Assembly (NCBI GenBank): GCA_035690865.1
Contig: DASSKE010000003.1
Span: 1 to 64,000 of the forward strand
Length of the DNA: 64,000 nucleotides
Reading direction: 5' to 3'
Source: CAMLQK01 sp035690865
Lineage (GTDB): Bacteria > Patescibacteriota > Saccharimonadia > Saccharimonadales > UBA4665
Below the pieces are notes generated by a model that saw nothing but the letters and a program-made list of their open reading frames with translations, was not told where the DNA came from and did not search any database. Within the stretch, counting starts at the first letter, position 1. Every line of letters starts with the position of its first letter. The position numbers and the translations under genes were made by a program. This document shows, piece after piece, positions 17,997 through 26,795 of the stretch.

Positions 17997-18026
17997 ACGA
18001 TACTCTGACTAAAAAAAGTTTGTCAA
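17997..18026 (-). promoter_or_regulatory. Promoter of the 66-residue protein gene
   Basis: Minus-strand TTGACA (18026-18021), 18-base spacer, TATCGT (18002-17997), about 43 bases before the ATG. Confidence 0.65.
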
Positions 18027-18058
18027 CCGTTTTATTTAGAGAACGCACTTTGTTCTTA

Positions 18059-18087
18059 TTGATTGCATTATGCTTATGTATTACACT
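18059..18087 (+). promoter_or_regulatory. Promoter of the gene at 18137
   Basis: TTGATT (18059-18064), 17-base spacer, TACACT (18082-18087), about 50 bases upstream of ATG 18137; a GGGGAAAA site lies in between. Confidence 0.6.
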
Positions 18088-18136
18088 GGGAAGCATATAG
18101 TGTTACTAGCAAAACAATTGGTCAGGGGAAAATACT

Positions 18137-18829
18137 ATGGATTTTATGGGTCGGAATAACCAGCAACAACCAGGTCGTGTGGCGACTCCAGGAGTGCCTC
18201 AAGCACCCGTTGCCAATCACCACGATAGCAACAATGACAGCTTTAATGACAAGCCTAAAAAGCGCTTTGGCTTTGATAGCAGCCCTAAATGGCTTCGCAT
18301 TATCAATGTTGCCTTTTTGTTTTCGATTGCTATATTGGCACTCTCCGTGGCCATGTTCTTGTGGTCATTTAACCCTAACGAGAGCAAATACGTAGCCACC
18401 GATAAATATCAGGCCGTCTTTTTGAACAACGGCCAAGTGTACTTTGGTAAATTACGCGTGGTAACTGCTAAGTACTACGACTTGCAGAACATCTTTTACC
18501 TCAACACACAATCTTCGTCATCATCTTCTTCGCAAGCCACAACTGAGCAATCCTCTAACAGCTTTGTATTGAAGAAGCTTGGTTGTGAAGTCCACGGCCC
18601 ATCAGACGAAATGGTTATCAACCGCGACCAGGTTACCTTCTGGGAGAACCTAAAAGACGATGGTCAGGTTGTAAAGACAATCAGCGAATGGTACAAGCAA
18701 AATCCAAATGGCCAAAAGTGTGACGACACTAGCGGCAGTACCACTCAGAGCACTTCGAACACTAGTGGCACGTCAAGCACGAGTAGCGACACTAGCTCTA
18801 CCTCTACGACCACCAAGAGCGGCCAATAA
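18137..18829 (+). CDS. Membrane-anchored surface protein with Ser/Thr-rich tail
   Basis: 230 residues. A polar Gln/Asn/Pro-rich N-terminus (1-48) precedes one membrane helix (about 52-76). The outside part contains YQAVFLNNGQVYFGKL, a poly-Ser run near 124-132, and a final 36 residues composed almost only of Ser, Thr and Gly. There are two cysteines flanking the second half of the ectodomain. The tail resembles a wall-spanning or glycosylated linker. No family named; promoter and terminator bracket it as a single gene. Confidence 0.75.
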   Translation: MDFMGRNNQQQPGRVATPGVPQAPVANHHDSNNDSFNDKPKKRFGFDSSPKWLRIINVAFLFSIAILALSVAMFLWSFNPNESKYVATDKYQAVFLNNGQVYFGKLRVVTAKYYDLQNIFYLNTQSSSSSSSQATTEQSSNSFVLKKLGCEVHGPSDEMVINRDQVTFWENLKDDGQVVKTISEWYKQNPNGQKCDDTSGSTTQSTSNTSGTSSTSSDTSSTSTTTKSGQ

Positions 18830-18847
18830 ACACCTGTTTATAGCCTC

Positions 18848-18882
18848 AAACAACCACACAAAATACAGTGTGGTTGTTTTTT
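18848..18882 (+). terminator. Intrinsic terminator
   Basis: AAACAACCACAC (18848-18859) pairs with GTGTGGTTGTTT (18868-18879), followed by TTT. It ends the 18137 gene. Confidence 0.85.
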
Positions 18883-18913
18883 ATGCAAAGATATTTTATC
18901 CTAGCAGAATCAT

Positions 18914-19933
18914 ATGACTCAACCTGGCCTCACCGAAATTAACCGCGCTATGGATATTGTACAGGCTGACATGCCAGAGATTGGCCCTGATCTATTTGTC
19001 GACAGCGAGGTTGTACAACTATCCCTACAAGAAGAACTAGGCCTCCCTCCTCTTTCATCACGCATCAAACATTGCATTTACGGCATGACTTACGACGTTA
19101 CTGGCCCAGAAGCAGAAACCGCAATACTTATGAACAAAGCAGAACGCTACGTGCTATTGCGTTATTTTATGGAAAAGCAGCACGATCACTTGGTGACTGG
19201 CGAACGCCGGGAGGCACGTTTTACGCAGAGCATTCAGCCCTCAAGCCAGGGTCCACGAGAAGCATTTGATACTGCGATATCTCGTCTGTACAGCACAGCT
19301 CGAGACAAAGTAGTGTTTGATACGCCGTGGTTTGCAGAAGCGAGTAATCGCTATCGGCGTCTAGGGCTTTTACCGTCAATACTAGCCAACGATATTATGG
19401 GTATCTATCTAGGGGATGCCATTCGCGACCTTGATTTCTCTCTTGAAGGCGGTGGCATGCACACCACGATTCCGGAGCTGGCGTTCTTACTCAGGAAGCA
19501 TCCAGAAGTTATTCCTAGCCAAGAGCATCTTAAGGCGGCCCACGATCTGAGCCATCTTGTATTACGGCGCGCCAGCCATGGTTTTGAAGTTGACATGCCC
19601 ACCCAAGGGCTCGAAACGCTCCAGGGTGATATTGTAAAGCTAGGAGAACCGCCTCTATACGTGTACCGTCCAACTCCCGCCCAAAAGCCGGATGAGTCTA
19701 TTGCCGACTATGAACGTCGCTGCAGTAAAGCCTCGGCAAGCCACAATATCGTATTTGCACAAGGCATTATATCCGAAACCGTAGCCCTGATGTACGATGA
19801 CTTTTTACCACCAACGCTTAAATGCCCCAGCCACCACAGCACATCACAACGAAAAATCAGTCCGCTTAATCACCAGGTACATGCCAGCATCGAACTTGGC
19901 GGACAGCTTGGTTTATTTAGTAACTTTAGGTAA
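18914..19933 (+). CDS. Hypothetical protein, 339 residues
   Basis: A soluble mixed protein without signal peptide, membrane helix or recognised motif. It contains GGGMHTTIPELAFLL and AHDLSHLVLRRASH; the HxxxH spacing is noted but is not evidence of a metal site by itself. Its 3' end overlaps the convergent membrane-protein gene by 21 bases. Length and codon pattern support coding. Confidence 0.7.
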   Translation: MTQPGLTEINRAMDIVQADMPEIGPDLFVDSEVVQLSLQEELGLPPLSSRIKHCIYGMTYDVTGPEAETAILMNKAERYVLLRYFMEKQHDHLVTGERREARFTQSIQPSSQGPREAFDTAISRLYSTARDKVVFDTPWFAEASNRYRRLGLLPSILANDIMGIYLGDAIRDLDFSLEGGGMHTTIPELAFLLRKHPEVIPSQEHLKAAHDLSHLVLRRASHGFEVDMPTQGLETLQGDIVKLGEPPLYVYRPTPAQKPDESIADYERRCSKASASHNIVFAQGIISETVALMYDDFLPPTLKCPSHHSTSQRKISPLNHQVHASIELGGQLGLFSNFR

Positions 19934-20524
19934 TATCCAACCGAGCAGCAAGCGGAGAACAACGAGCACCGCCAAAAGCATGGTCAATACAATACTCCAC
20001 CCGGCTAGGTCGGGCGACCAGGTAGGCGACGCAAAGTTGAACTTATACATGCTGTCAGGAATTACCGGAGCGGGCTGGCCACCGTGGTCTGTGATGTATT
20101 GCTCGATACAAGGTACCCGGCCACGTCCCGAAAAACCGTTAGGATTCTGCGCTTCGCAATATTTTTGCGCTTCAGTGTACAAAGCTGTGTTTGCCTCATT
20201 TGACTGCTGCAGCGCTGCTTGGCGCAGCCGCTCATAGGTATATTTAAGCTGGATTGGCGGATATACGCTCGTACCGTTTGTAGGGTCGGCATTCATATGG
20301 GTAGTAACGTACGATTGCAGCCGTTGTAGGGCGCCCACAACATCCTGGTTCTTTTGGTCTGCCGTGTAAACTGCTTGGCGCAACTCACTCATATGCTGGT
20401 TGTTATGACGAAGCGCCAACACGCTTATCACCACAAAAACAAGGAGTGCAACCAGCAGATACCACACCTTAACAGGCCGTACACGTCGAGTCCAAACATA
20501 GTGCCAATAAGCTTTTGAAAACAT
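19913..20524 (-). CDS. Hypothetical protein with two membrane helices
   Basis: 203 residues. Basic N-terminus (WTRRVRPVK), a membrane helix (about 22-44), a mainly helical middle region containing two cysteines (KYCEAQN and RVPCIEQY) that could pair if outside, and a C-terminal helix (about 178-198). No family recognised. Divergent from murC. Confidence 0.72.
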   Translation of the reverse strand: MFSKAYWHYVWTRRVRPVKVWYLLVALLVFVVISVLALRHNNQHMSELRQAVYTADQKNQDVVGALQRLQSYVTTHMNADPTNGTSVYPPIQLKYTYERLRQAALQQSNEANTALYTEAQKYCEAQNPNGFSGRGRVPCIEQYITDHGGQPAPVIPDSMYKFNFASPTWSPDLAGWSIVLTMLLAVLVVLRLLLGWILPKVTK

Positions 20525-20568
20525 ACAATTCCGCCTACGCTTTTTTACAGTGTATCACACCCTGCCAG

Positions 20569-20596
20569 TTGTCACCGCTAAACCGCATGCTACACT
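20569..20596 (+). promoter_or_regulatory. Promoter of the Mur ligase gene, leaderless type
   Basis: TTGTCA (20569-20574), 16-base spacer, TACACT (20591-20596), then exactly six bases to ATG 20603. Transcription should begin at or next to the A of the ATG. Confidence 0.65.
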
Positions 20597-20602
20597 AGAG
20601 AT

Positions 20603-21898
20603 ATGCATATTTACTTTTCCGGAATCGGTGGTGCGGCCATCGGTCCGCTGGCACTCATTGCCAAGCAAGCCGGCTACACCGTATCTGGTTCCGATAAACA
20701 GGATTCGCAGTACATTGCCTATCTTCGCAAACAAGGCATCACCGATATTCACATCGGTCAAAGCCGCGAGCAAATTGCCGCGGTGCACGATAACGATGCC
20801 ATTGATTGGTTTGTATATTCTTCTGCGGTTGCCATGGAAAATGCCGACGCGCCTGAACTCGCCTTTTGCCGCGAACAACACATTCACACCAGCAAACGAG
20901 ATGAGCTCCTTAATACTATTCTAGGCGATAAACACCTTAAGCTGGTTGCTATTGCCGGCACTCATGGCAAAACAACTACTACGGCCATGGTGATTTGGCT
21001 CTTTAAGCAGCTACGGATGCCGATTAGCTATTCGGTAGGCGCTAAGATGAGCTTTGGTGATATGGGCGAATATTCACCGCAGTCAGAGTATTTTGTGTAC
21101 GAGTGCGACGAGTTTGACCGGAACTTTTTAGCTTTTGAGCCGCATATCAGCTTGGTAACAGGGGTCACGTGGGACCACCACGAAATCTTCCCCACACGCG
21201 AGGATTACCAACAGGCCTTTGTGGAGTTTATATCGCAAAGCCAAAGCACTGTTTTGTGGCAAGAAGACGCCGACTATTTACATCTCACTGCCGCTGCAGG
21301 GCATGTACATGTGGAGCAGAGCGACAACCCTCACCTTTCTCAGATAACATTGCTTGGTAAATATAACCGCCTTGACGCTTGGCTGGCTATTGCAACAGTC
21401 CACAATCTTACAAAAGTATCTGTCCAGGAGCTTATCCAGCACATAAATACCTTCCCTGGCTTGCAGCGGCGCATGGAGCAGCTCACCCCCGGTTTGTATA
21501 CCGACTACGCACATACTCCAGAGAAGATTCGAGGAGCAATGAGCGCAGCCCTGGAACTTGCTGCCGAAAAAGGTCAGCAGCTCGTTGTGGTATACGAGCC
21601 ACTAACTAACCGCCGTCAGTACTACATGGCCGATCAGTACCAGGACTGCTTTGCCGGTGCTGCCAAAGTGTATTGGGTACCGAGTTATCTGGCACGCGAA
21701 GACCCTAAGCAAACCGTTCTTAAGCCGCAGGAACTTATTGCCAAGCTCGCTGACCCAAGTATAGCGGTAGCCGCCAAGCTCGACGAGCATTTAGTTGCCG
21801 CTATTAAAAACCACCTGTCCAACGGTGACATGGTGGTGGGTATGGCCGGAGGTGGTGGCGGCAGCCTTGATGAATGGCTACGTAAGCACTTTTTGTAG
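20603..21898 (+). CDS. murC: Mur ligase: UDP-MurNAc-L-alanine ligase (MurC) or Mpl-like
   Basis: 431 residues. N-terminal UDP-binding domain with SGIGGAAIG and SGSDKQ, central ATPase domain with the P-loop GTHGKTTTT (about residue 118), VTWDHHEIF, and a C-terminal domain with DYAHTPEKI. These patterns are those of MurC and of the related recycling ligase Mpl. The protein is a little shorter than typical MurC and ends in a Gly-rich motif AGGGGGSLDEW, so Mpl is possible. It acts in the cytoplasm in peptidoglycan precursor synthesis. Confidence 0.88.
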   Translation: MHIYFSGIGGAAIGPLALIAKQAGYTVSGSDKQDSQYIAYLRKQGITDIHIGQSREQIAAVHDNDAIDWFVYSSAVAMENADAPELAFCREQHIHTSKRDELLNTILGDKHLKLVAIAGTHGKTTTTAMVIWLFKQLRMPISYSVGAKMSFGDMGEYSPQSEYFVYECDEFDRNFLAFEPHISLVTGVTWDHHEIFPTREDYQQAFVEFISQSQSTVLWQEDADYLHLTAAAGHVHVEQSDNPHLSQITLLGKYNRLDAWLAIATVHNLTKVSVQELIQHINTFPGLQRRMEQLTPGLYTDYAHTPEKIRGAMSAALELAAEKGQQLVVVYEPLTNRRQYYMADQYQDCFAGAAKVYWVPSYLAREDPKQTVLKPQELIAKLADPSIAVAAKLDEHLVAAIKNHLSNGDMVVGMAGGGGGSLDEWLRKHFL

Positions 21899-21903
21899 AA
21901 TCT

Positions 21904-22563
21904 TTAACCCTTCGCAAAGTACCAGATCATTGCTACTCCCACGGCGAGCCAAAGCCATGGGCTCTTAACTACTCGCATCACAGGATGCGCTGGCGCTGGC
22001 AAGCGATGTTGCTCATCAGCTTGCATACCAGACGGCAGAACAGGCTCAGCGGGCGTTGATCCCAAGGGAGGCTGCACCGGTGCGGGCGTGGTGCCAGGGG
22101 CAGCGTATGCAGGCGACGGATTACTGAACTGCTGTCTGCGTGGCAAAATAGGCACAATGGGCGACTGTATAGGCTGCACCGTAGGCGTTGCAGCCGGTTC
22201 ACTAGGCAAAGCCTGGCTGGATGCGGCATCTTGTTCTGGCTGCAACTCGCGGGTAAACTCCTTGCCCATCGCGTCTGGGTTGTCGAGCGTTTTGCCGGTT
22301 CTTTTATCAATGTGATAGGTGTGCCAGGCGCTTTGGCGGGTCTCCACGTTTGGATCTGCTTCGTTGGGCTGTGCATCTTTGTTGAGCGCTGCGTCAATGA
22401 TACTTTCGGGTGCGCGTAGTGCTTGGTTGCGCCGTTGGGCAGCAGCTGCTTCGCCTGAAGTTACAATCCGGCCGGCAGCAATAGAAAATTCATGATCACG
22501 ACGAGAGTGCTTCTCGCCGTTTAGAGGATCTTGATCTTGTTGGCCAAAATGTGAGAATTCCAT
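21904..22563 (-). CDS. Proline-rich, tail-anchored hypothetical protein
   Basis: 219 residues: a charged N-terminal half with no known domain, a Pro/Ala/Gln-rich linker (about 115-190), and a single membrane helix at the extreme C-terminus (WLWLAVGVAMIWYFAKG). This topology puts the bulk in the cytoplasm. It converges on murC with five bases between stops. Compare the similar layout of the gene at 23550. Confidence 0.72.
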   Translation of the reverse strand: MEFSHFGQQDQDPLNGEKHSRRDHEFSIAAGRIVTSGEAAAAQRRNQALRAPESIIDAALNKDAQPNEADPNVETRQSAWHTYHIDKRTGKTLDNPDAMGKEFTRELQPEQDAASSQALPSEPAATPTVQPIQSPIVPILPRRQQFSNPSPAYAAPGTTPAPVQPPLGSTPAEPVLPSGMQADEQHRLPAPAHPVMRVVKSPWLWLAVGVAMIWYFAKG

Positions 22564-22612
22564 AAAATAACAGTCACTACTCTAGCATATTATGTAACTG
22601 AAGGCAATATTC

Positions 22613-22945
22613 CTATCTGTTATCGCCGCTGCCAAATATAAGATCGCGCTCTTGGCGGCTCTTAAGTTTGCTTAAGTTATTTTGGGCAATATCGTCAAAG
22701 TTAAGACCCAAATCGTGTGCAAGTAATGCCATGTACCACAACACATCGCCCAGCTCCTTGCCTATTTCCCGAGCTTCCTGCTCGGTAAAAACGCCGTCTT
22801 TTTTGGTAACAATTTTTTTCCACTTTTCGGCAACTTCGCCAGCCTCGCCATTTATAGCCAAAGCCCAAATAGTTTTGCTAAGCACGGGGTTATCGTTATA
22901 GATAGCTGTGGTCAGCGCCTTCTTTTGATATTCGTCAAATGTCAT
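22613..22945 (-). CDS. MazG-like nucleotide pyrophosphohydrolase
   Basis: 110 residues. The all-alpha NTP-PPase metal site is visible: NGEAGEVAEKWKK followed by EIGKELGDVLWYMA, giving the ExxE...ExxD pattern. Such enzymes hydrolyse NTPs, often non-canonical, to NMP and pyrophosphate. Its ATG overlaps the TGA of the upstream TsaC-like gene (ATGA), so the two are translationally coupled. Confidence 0.9.
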   Translation of the reverse strand: MTFDEYQKKALTTAIYNDNPVLSKTIWALAINGEAGEVAEKWKKIVTKKDGVFTEQEAREIGKELGDVLWYMALLAHDLGLNFDDIAQNNLSKLKSRQERDLIFGSGDNR

Positions 22946-23535
22946 TGTTGCTCCCCCTTTTTTGAATCAAATCTAAAAGCACCAGGGCGCAGAACTTCCA
23001 GCTCCTCGCCACGTATGCGCACAATTGTCGAAGGCTCTCGGTCAACAAGCGGACCGCCATCTACATAAAAGTCCACCTGGTTGCCAAAGTACATCTTAGC
23101 CTCTTCGATAGTAGTAGCTACCGGTTCGCCCGGCTGATTAGCACTTGAGGTAATGAGCGGCCCTGTTTCACGCAAAAAGTGCCGCAACGGAACGTCAGCT
23201 ACAACGCGAAAAGGACTTTCACCCACACCCTGCGTGAGATAATTAAGTCGCTCTCCGCTCGGCAAGATAACGCTCAGTGGAGCTGGCCAGTAACTTTCTA
23301 CGTAGCTGAGCAGTTCGTCATCCACGCCAAGATCGCGCAGCTGCTCCACTGAAGCAGCAATGGTCGGACCGGGCTTTTTTTCGCGGCGTTTTAGTGCATA
23401 CATCCGCTCCACCGCATGGCGGTTAGAGGCAAGCGCTACCAATCCGTACACCGTATCGGTAGGCATTACACCAATCGCACCAGTGCGCAGTAGTTGCACG
23501 AGTTCGGGGTTGTCAAATGTATAAAAAATCTTCAT
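22942..23535 (-). CDS. tsaC: L-threonylcarbamoyladenylate synthase (TsaC/Sua5/YrdC family)
   Basis: 197 residues. PTDTVYGLVALA, the basic motif LKRREKKP, and TSANQPGEPVA are family signatures. The enzyme makes threonylcarbamoyl-AMP from Thr, bicarbonate and ATP for t6A37 of tRNAs, including tRNAs such as the initiator at 9721. The short length matches TsaC without the Sua5 extension. A TAAAAT ends six bases before the ATG. Coupled to the MazG-like gene. Confidence 0.9.
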   Translation of the reverse strand: MKIFYTFDNPELVQLLRTGAIGVMPTDTVYGLVALASNRHAVERMYALKRREKKPGPTIAASVEQLRDLGVDDELLSYVESYWPAPLSVILPSGERLNYLTQGVGESPFRVVADVPLRHFLRETGPLITSSANQPGEPVATTIEEAKMYFGNQVDFYVDGGPLVDREPSTIVRIRGEELEVLRPGAFRFDSKKGEQQ

Positions 23536-23549
23536 GTAGCTATTTTAGT

Positions 23550-23963
23550 TTAGGACTGTAAGTACATATAGATTGCCAAAGAACTGATAAAAATCATAGC
23601 TACCACCGTAAGTGCTATAGGGATAATAAGCACGTTCGGCGTTTTTTTAATTTTTTGCACCTCTGGTTTAGGAGACTCTGGTGCTGTTTCTTCATGTTCC
23701 CCTGCTTGCCCCTCTTGCTCATCGTCTGGTTCGACAGGAGGCTGGCGCAACGCCATGGGAGATTGCTTTACGGGCACGCCGTCTTCTTTTGCCGGAGCAA
23801 CGGGTGAAGGCTCTGGTGCCACAGGTTTAGCGGGAGGTGTAACGACAGGCGTCGGCGTAGCGGAGTTAGATGCTACCGAGCGGGCAACTACCGGAACAGC
23901 TGGACGAGTTGCTGGCCCTCGAACATCCATAACGGGGCGAGCGGGTGCCTCACTAGGCTTCAT
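23550..23963 (-). CDS. Proline-rich, tail-anchored hypothetical protein
   Basis: 137 residues. A Pro/Ala/Val-rich low-complexity region (1-70), an acidic stretch (about 75-95) and a single C-terminal membrane helix (about 112-134, IPIALTVVAMIFISSLAIYM). Cytoplasmic side N-terminus is expected. GAGGG precedes the start. Fourteen bases separate its stop from the tsaC start. No family. Confidence 0.72.
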   Translation of the reverse strand: MKPSEAPARPVMDVRGPATRPAVPVVARSVASNSATPTPVVTPPAKPVAPEPSPVAPAKEDGVPVKQSPMALRQPPVEPDDEQEGQAGEHEETAPESPKPEVQKIKKTPNVLIIPIALTVVAMIFISSLAIYMYLQS

Positions 23964-24009
23964 GTCTTACCCTCGTATAACAACCAAAAGAGTGTATCAC
24001 CATAACTAC

Positions 24010-24840
24010 TTATGATTGTATCATGTTACCCAGACCGTACCAGCCATTCTGATAATAAATAAGCTTCTCTTTTGTAAGATCTTGTAAAACGGCTTCTAGC
24101 CGGTCATCAGGAATGATGCGCTGCAGCTGGTCTCGGCTTACTGCCGCCGGCGCTAAAGCCCGCAGTACTTGTCCGCGCACTTGACGCCTCGAGCCTTCAA
24201 AGGCCGACTGCTTGCTGTGCGTGGCACTGCGCCGGGCAACGTTCCCCACGGACTGCTTGAGATATGTTCCGTAATCCATAAGGGCCCAATACCACTCACG
24301 AGGCTCTAGTGCTTCGTGAGCTGCACGCTGCACAGCTTGGCTGATATACGGCATAAGTTGCTTGTCGCTCACTTTGTCACTATCTGTAAAAAGATGGTGA
24401 ATGAATACCGTGCGTATGTTTGTCTCGATAAAAGTGCTCGGTTGGTTGTATGCATACGCAAGAATAGCGCCGGCAGTATTCGGCCCCACACCCGGGAGTG
24501 CACACAATTCGGCGATGCTTTGCGGAAAAGCGCCTGCGGAAACAATCTGCTGTGCGGCAAGCCAAAGATGCTTTGCTCGTCTGTTATAGCCCAATCCGCT
24601 CCAAGCCTGAAGCACATCAGCAAGCGGCGCCCGAGCAAGCATAGCCGCACTCGGAAAGCGCTCCAAAAATGCTTGATACTTTGGTATAACCCGCAAAACT
24701 TGCGTCTGTTGAAGCATTATCTCTGACACGAGTATGGCATACGGATCAAACCCGCCTGCTGGCGTTGGCTGGCGCCATGGCAAATCATGCCTGCCCTGCG
24801 TGGCATAGTAAGCAACCACCCTCTCTATCAACTCCTGCAT
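24010..24840 (-). CDS. mutY: MutY-like adenine DNA glycosylase lacking the Fe-S cluster
   Basis: 276 residues of the HhH-GPD superfamily. SEIMLQQTQV carries the catalytic Glu (E40), and the helix-hairpin-helix is LPGVGPNTAGAI (115-126). MutY removes adenine paired with 8-oxoguanine. Two departures: the four-cysteine [4Fe-4S] motif is absent (the only cysteine is C113), and the position of the catalytic Asp (LDGNV in E. coli) is Glu139 in FIETNIRTV. The 8-oxoG-reading Nudix-like C-terminal domain is also missing; instead there is a short winged-helix-like tail. It lies two bases after the PEGA-type gene, so co-transcribed. Confidence 0.85.
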   Translation of the reverse strand: MQELIERVVAYYATQGRHDLPWRQPTPAGGFDPYAILVSEIMLQQTQVLRVIPKYQAFLERFPSAAMLARAPLADVLQAWSGLGYNRRAKHLWLAAQQIVSAGAFPQSIAELCALPGVGPNTAGAILAYAYNQPSTFIETNIRTVFIHHLFTDSDKVSDKQLMPYISQAVQRAAHEALEPREWYWALMDYGTYLKQSVGNVARRSATHSKQSAFEGSRRQVRGQVLRALAPAAVSRDQLQRIIPDDRLEAVLQDLTKEKLIYYQNGWYGLGNMIQS

Positions 24841-24842
24841 GA

Positions 24843-26753
24843 CTAATTAGTATAGCCTGATCCAAAGGTATTTACGACAGGGGTGATCTTTTTAGGCTGG
24901 CCGCCATTAATACTCACGGCATAGTCCGCAACTTCGCTATCGGTGACAATCCTATACATAACGGTAGTCGGGTTTAACCATCGCAGCGGATAGGTTAAGC
25001 CAGCTTGTGCGTAAATTTGTTTATCACTGGCAGCGCCTGTTACGTAATCAAGAATACTGCCCATGGAGCCTTTCTCTTGTACCCAAATATTATGGTTGTT
25101 GCTGGAGACATACTGCCGGCCAGAGAGGTCGCTTGGAGCACTGCCCGCTTCTACTGTTCCATTGCTGTTGTATGTATACCAGCCACTTGTGGTTTGCAAT
25201 GCTACCGTCTGGTAACTAGTGCGAATTGCCGTCCAGACTTCTTTATCAAGAACCTGTTGGCGGTTTTGGCCGTCGGCGTCAATACTAAAGAAGCTAGCGG
25301 CACTGTCTTTACCTTGGATAGTGCTTGCTCGCGTGCCATACAGTACATGATTGTCCACCAACAACGCCGCCGAAAAAACGTTGGCAGTTGCCAGACTTAC
25401 CCGCTTATTAGTGGCATAATCGTATGAAATAAGCTTAAAGCGCTGTGGATCATCAGCACCGGCGTTCGCCGAAGCCTCCAAAAACACCAGATGTGTACCT
25501 GACCACCCAATAATATTCACCTGTTTGGCCTGACTTAGCGCCACAGCCGTGCCGTTCTCGGTACTTACCAGGCTAAGCGTTCGCAGCAATACACCATCAT
25601 TATCGCGCAAGTTGTCGCGCGTAGATACAAATGCCGCCTGGCGACCACTAGGGTCAATTGATAAAGCCATGGCATTTGCTTCTTCGCTTCCGGTTCCCTT
25701 AAGGAGTGTTTGACGGTTTTGACCGTCTATATCCATAGCAATTAGGTCAAGGCGGCCGTCTTGCTTTTGTACAAACACCGCTTGACCGGAAGGCACTAGC
25801 GCCACGCGCGTTTGTTGACTGGGATCACTGTTTATGTCAAGTTCGGCCGTGCGATAGTTTTTAGCCGTAACGAGCACATGAATCGTCGTACCGGGGTCGG
25901 CAGCCGCTAGCGTTAAAGTAATAAGACCTTTCTTGTCAGAACGAGCTACCGCACCTTTTGCCTCAGCTTCGGCCGCCTCAATAGGTTTGCCAGAAAGATA
26001 GTCGGTTACCAGAACGGTATAGTGGGCGCCTGAAGCCTGGAGCTGGTATGTGCCAAGTGGATTGCTCCCCCAGCCGATAGTTATGTGCTGACGTATTGGC
26101 GAAAAGGCTGCGCGCTGTACCACGAGGGTTTGTGGCCCCAGCCTCAAACCGGTAAGTTTTGCATAGCCATCACTGTTAGTTGTAGCCTTAACATTGCCAA
26201 CGCTTATCGTTACATTTTTTAGCGGTAACTGGGTTGCGTCATCCACCACCGTCAAAGACAGGCCGCTGCGCACACCGGCCTGGTTCAATACGTAATAGCG
26301 GCTCGTTGGGTACACTGCGGTAGCCGTAATGCCACCAAGTACGAGCAGAATAATTATCCAGCGGACTATCTTGTTACGCCACCACCAGGTAAATGGGTGA
26401 TGTTTCTTGGGAGGTACCTGTGGTGCTTCGGCAGCCCGCTTGGCGTCTTCACTTTCGAGCACTTCGTCGGCTTCGTGCCGAACGATATCGTCAACCGCCT
26501 TATCGGTATCTGGCTCATCTAGCTCATCTTTGAGTGCATCTTTAGGTGGCGCGACCACTGCTGGCGTTGAAACCGCACCCAAATCTTCGCTCACTATTTC
26601 TTTTGTATCCGATGGTGTGGATACTTTGCTTCCGGCAGCATGGTGTTTGGCCAGTTCTTTAGCAAGCTCAGCCGACAACGCCGGTGCAGTCTGCACGCTG
26701 GCGATTTGCTGCTCGGTTTGCGGTTTTTGCTGAGCTTTTTTCTTCTTTCCCAT
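24843..26753 (-). CDS. Membrane-anchored protein with carboxypeptidase-regulatory-like domains and beta-propeller
   Basis: 636 residues. A long charged cytoplasmic N-terminus starts with a Lys-rich block, followed by one membrane helix (about 133-155) and an outside region: two beta-sandwich domains of the carboxypeptidase-regulatory/PEGA type (about 162-325; LPLKNVTISVGNVKATTNSDG is typical) and a C-terminal propeller (about 330-636) with repeated blades (DIDGQNRQTLL and DADGQNRQQVL). Likely a surface protein binding wall or host ligand. A TACACT lies eleven bases before the ATG, giving a very short leader. Confidence 0.78.
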   Translation of the reverse strand: MGKKKKAQQKPQTEQQIASVQTAPALSAELAKELAKHHAAGSKVSTPSDTKEIVSEDLGAVSTPAVVAPPKDALKDELDEPDTDKAVDDIVRHEADEVLESEDAKRAAEAPQVPPKKHHPFTWWWRNKIVRWIIILLVLGGITATAVYPTSRYYVLNQAGVRSGLSLTVVDDATQLPLKNVTISVGNVKATTNSDGYAKLTGLRLGPQTLVVQRAAFSPIRQHITIGWGSNPLGTYQLQASGAHYTVLVTDYLSGKPIEAAEAEAKGAVARSDKKGLITLTLAAADPGTTIHVLVTAKNYRTAELDINSDPSQQTRVALVPSGQAVFVQKQDGRLDLIAMDIDGQNRQTLLKGTGSEEANAMALSIDPSGRQAAFVSTRDNLRDNDGVLLRTLSLVSTENGTAVALSQAKQVNIIGWSGTHLVFLEASANAGADDPQRFKLISYDYATNKRVSLATANVFSAALLVDNHVLYGTRASTIQGKDSAASFFSIDADGQNRQQVLDKEVWTAIRTSYQTVALQTTSGWYTYNSNGTVEAGSAPSDLSGRQYVSSNNHNIWVQEKGSMGSILDYVTGAASDKQIYAQAGLTYPLRWLNPTTVMYRIVTDSEVADYAVSINGGQPKKITPVVNTFGSGYTN

Positions 26754-26795
26754 TTCTACAAATTAGTGTACCACACCCTGTTTTGCGCCTCCCCG

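Noticed and set aside
22942..22945. Possibility of genetic code 25 (TGA = Gly)
   Set aside because: TGA acts as a stop in ATGA overlaps and in several genes, so standard code 11 fits.
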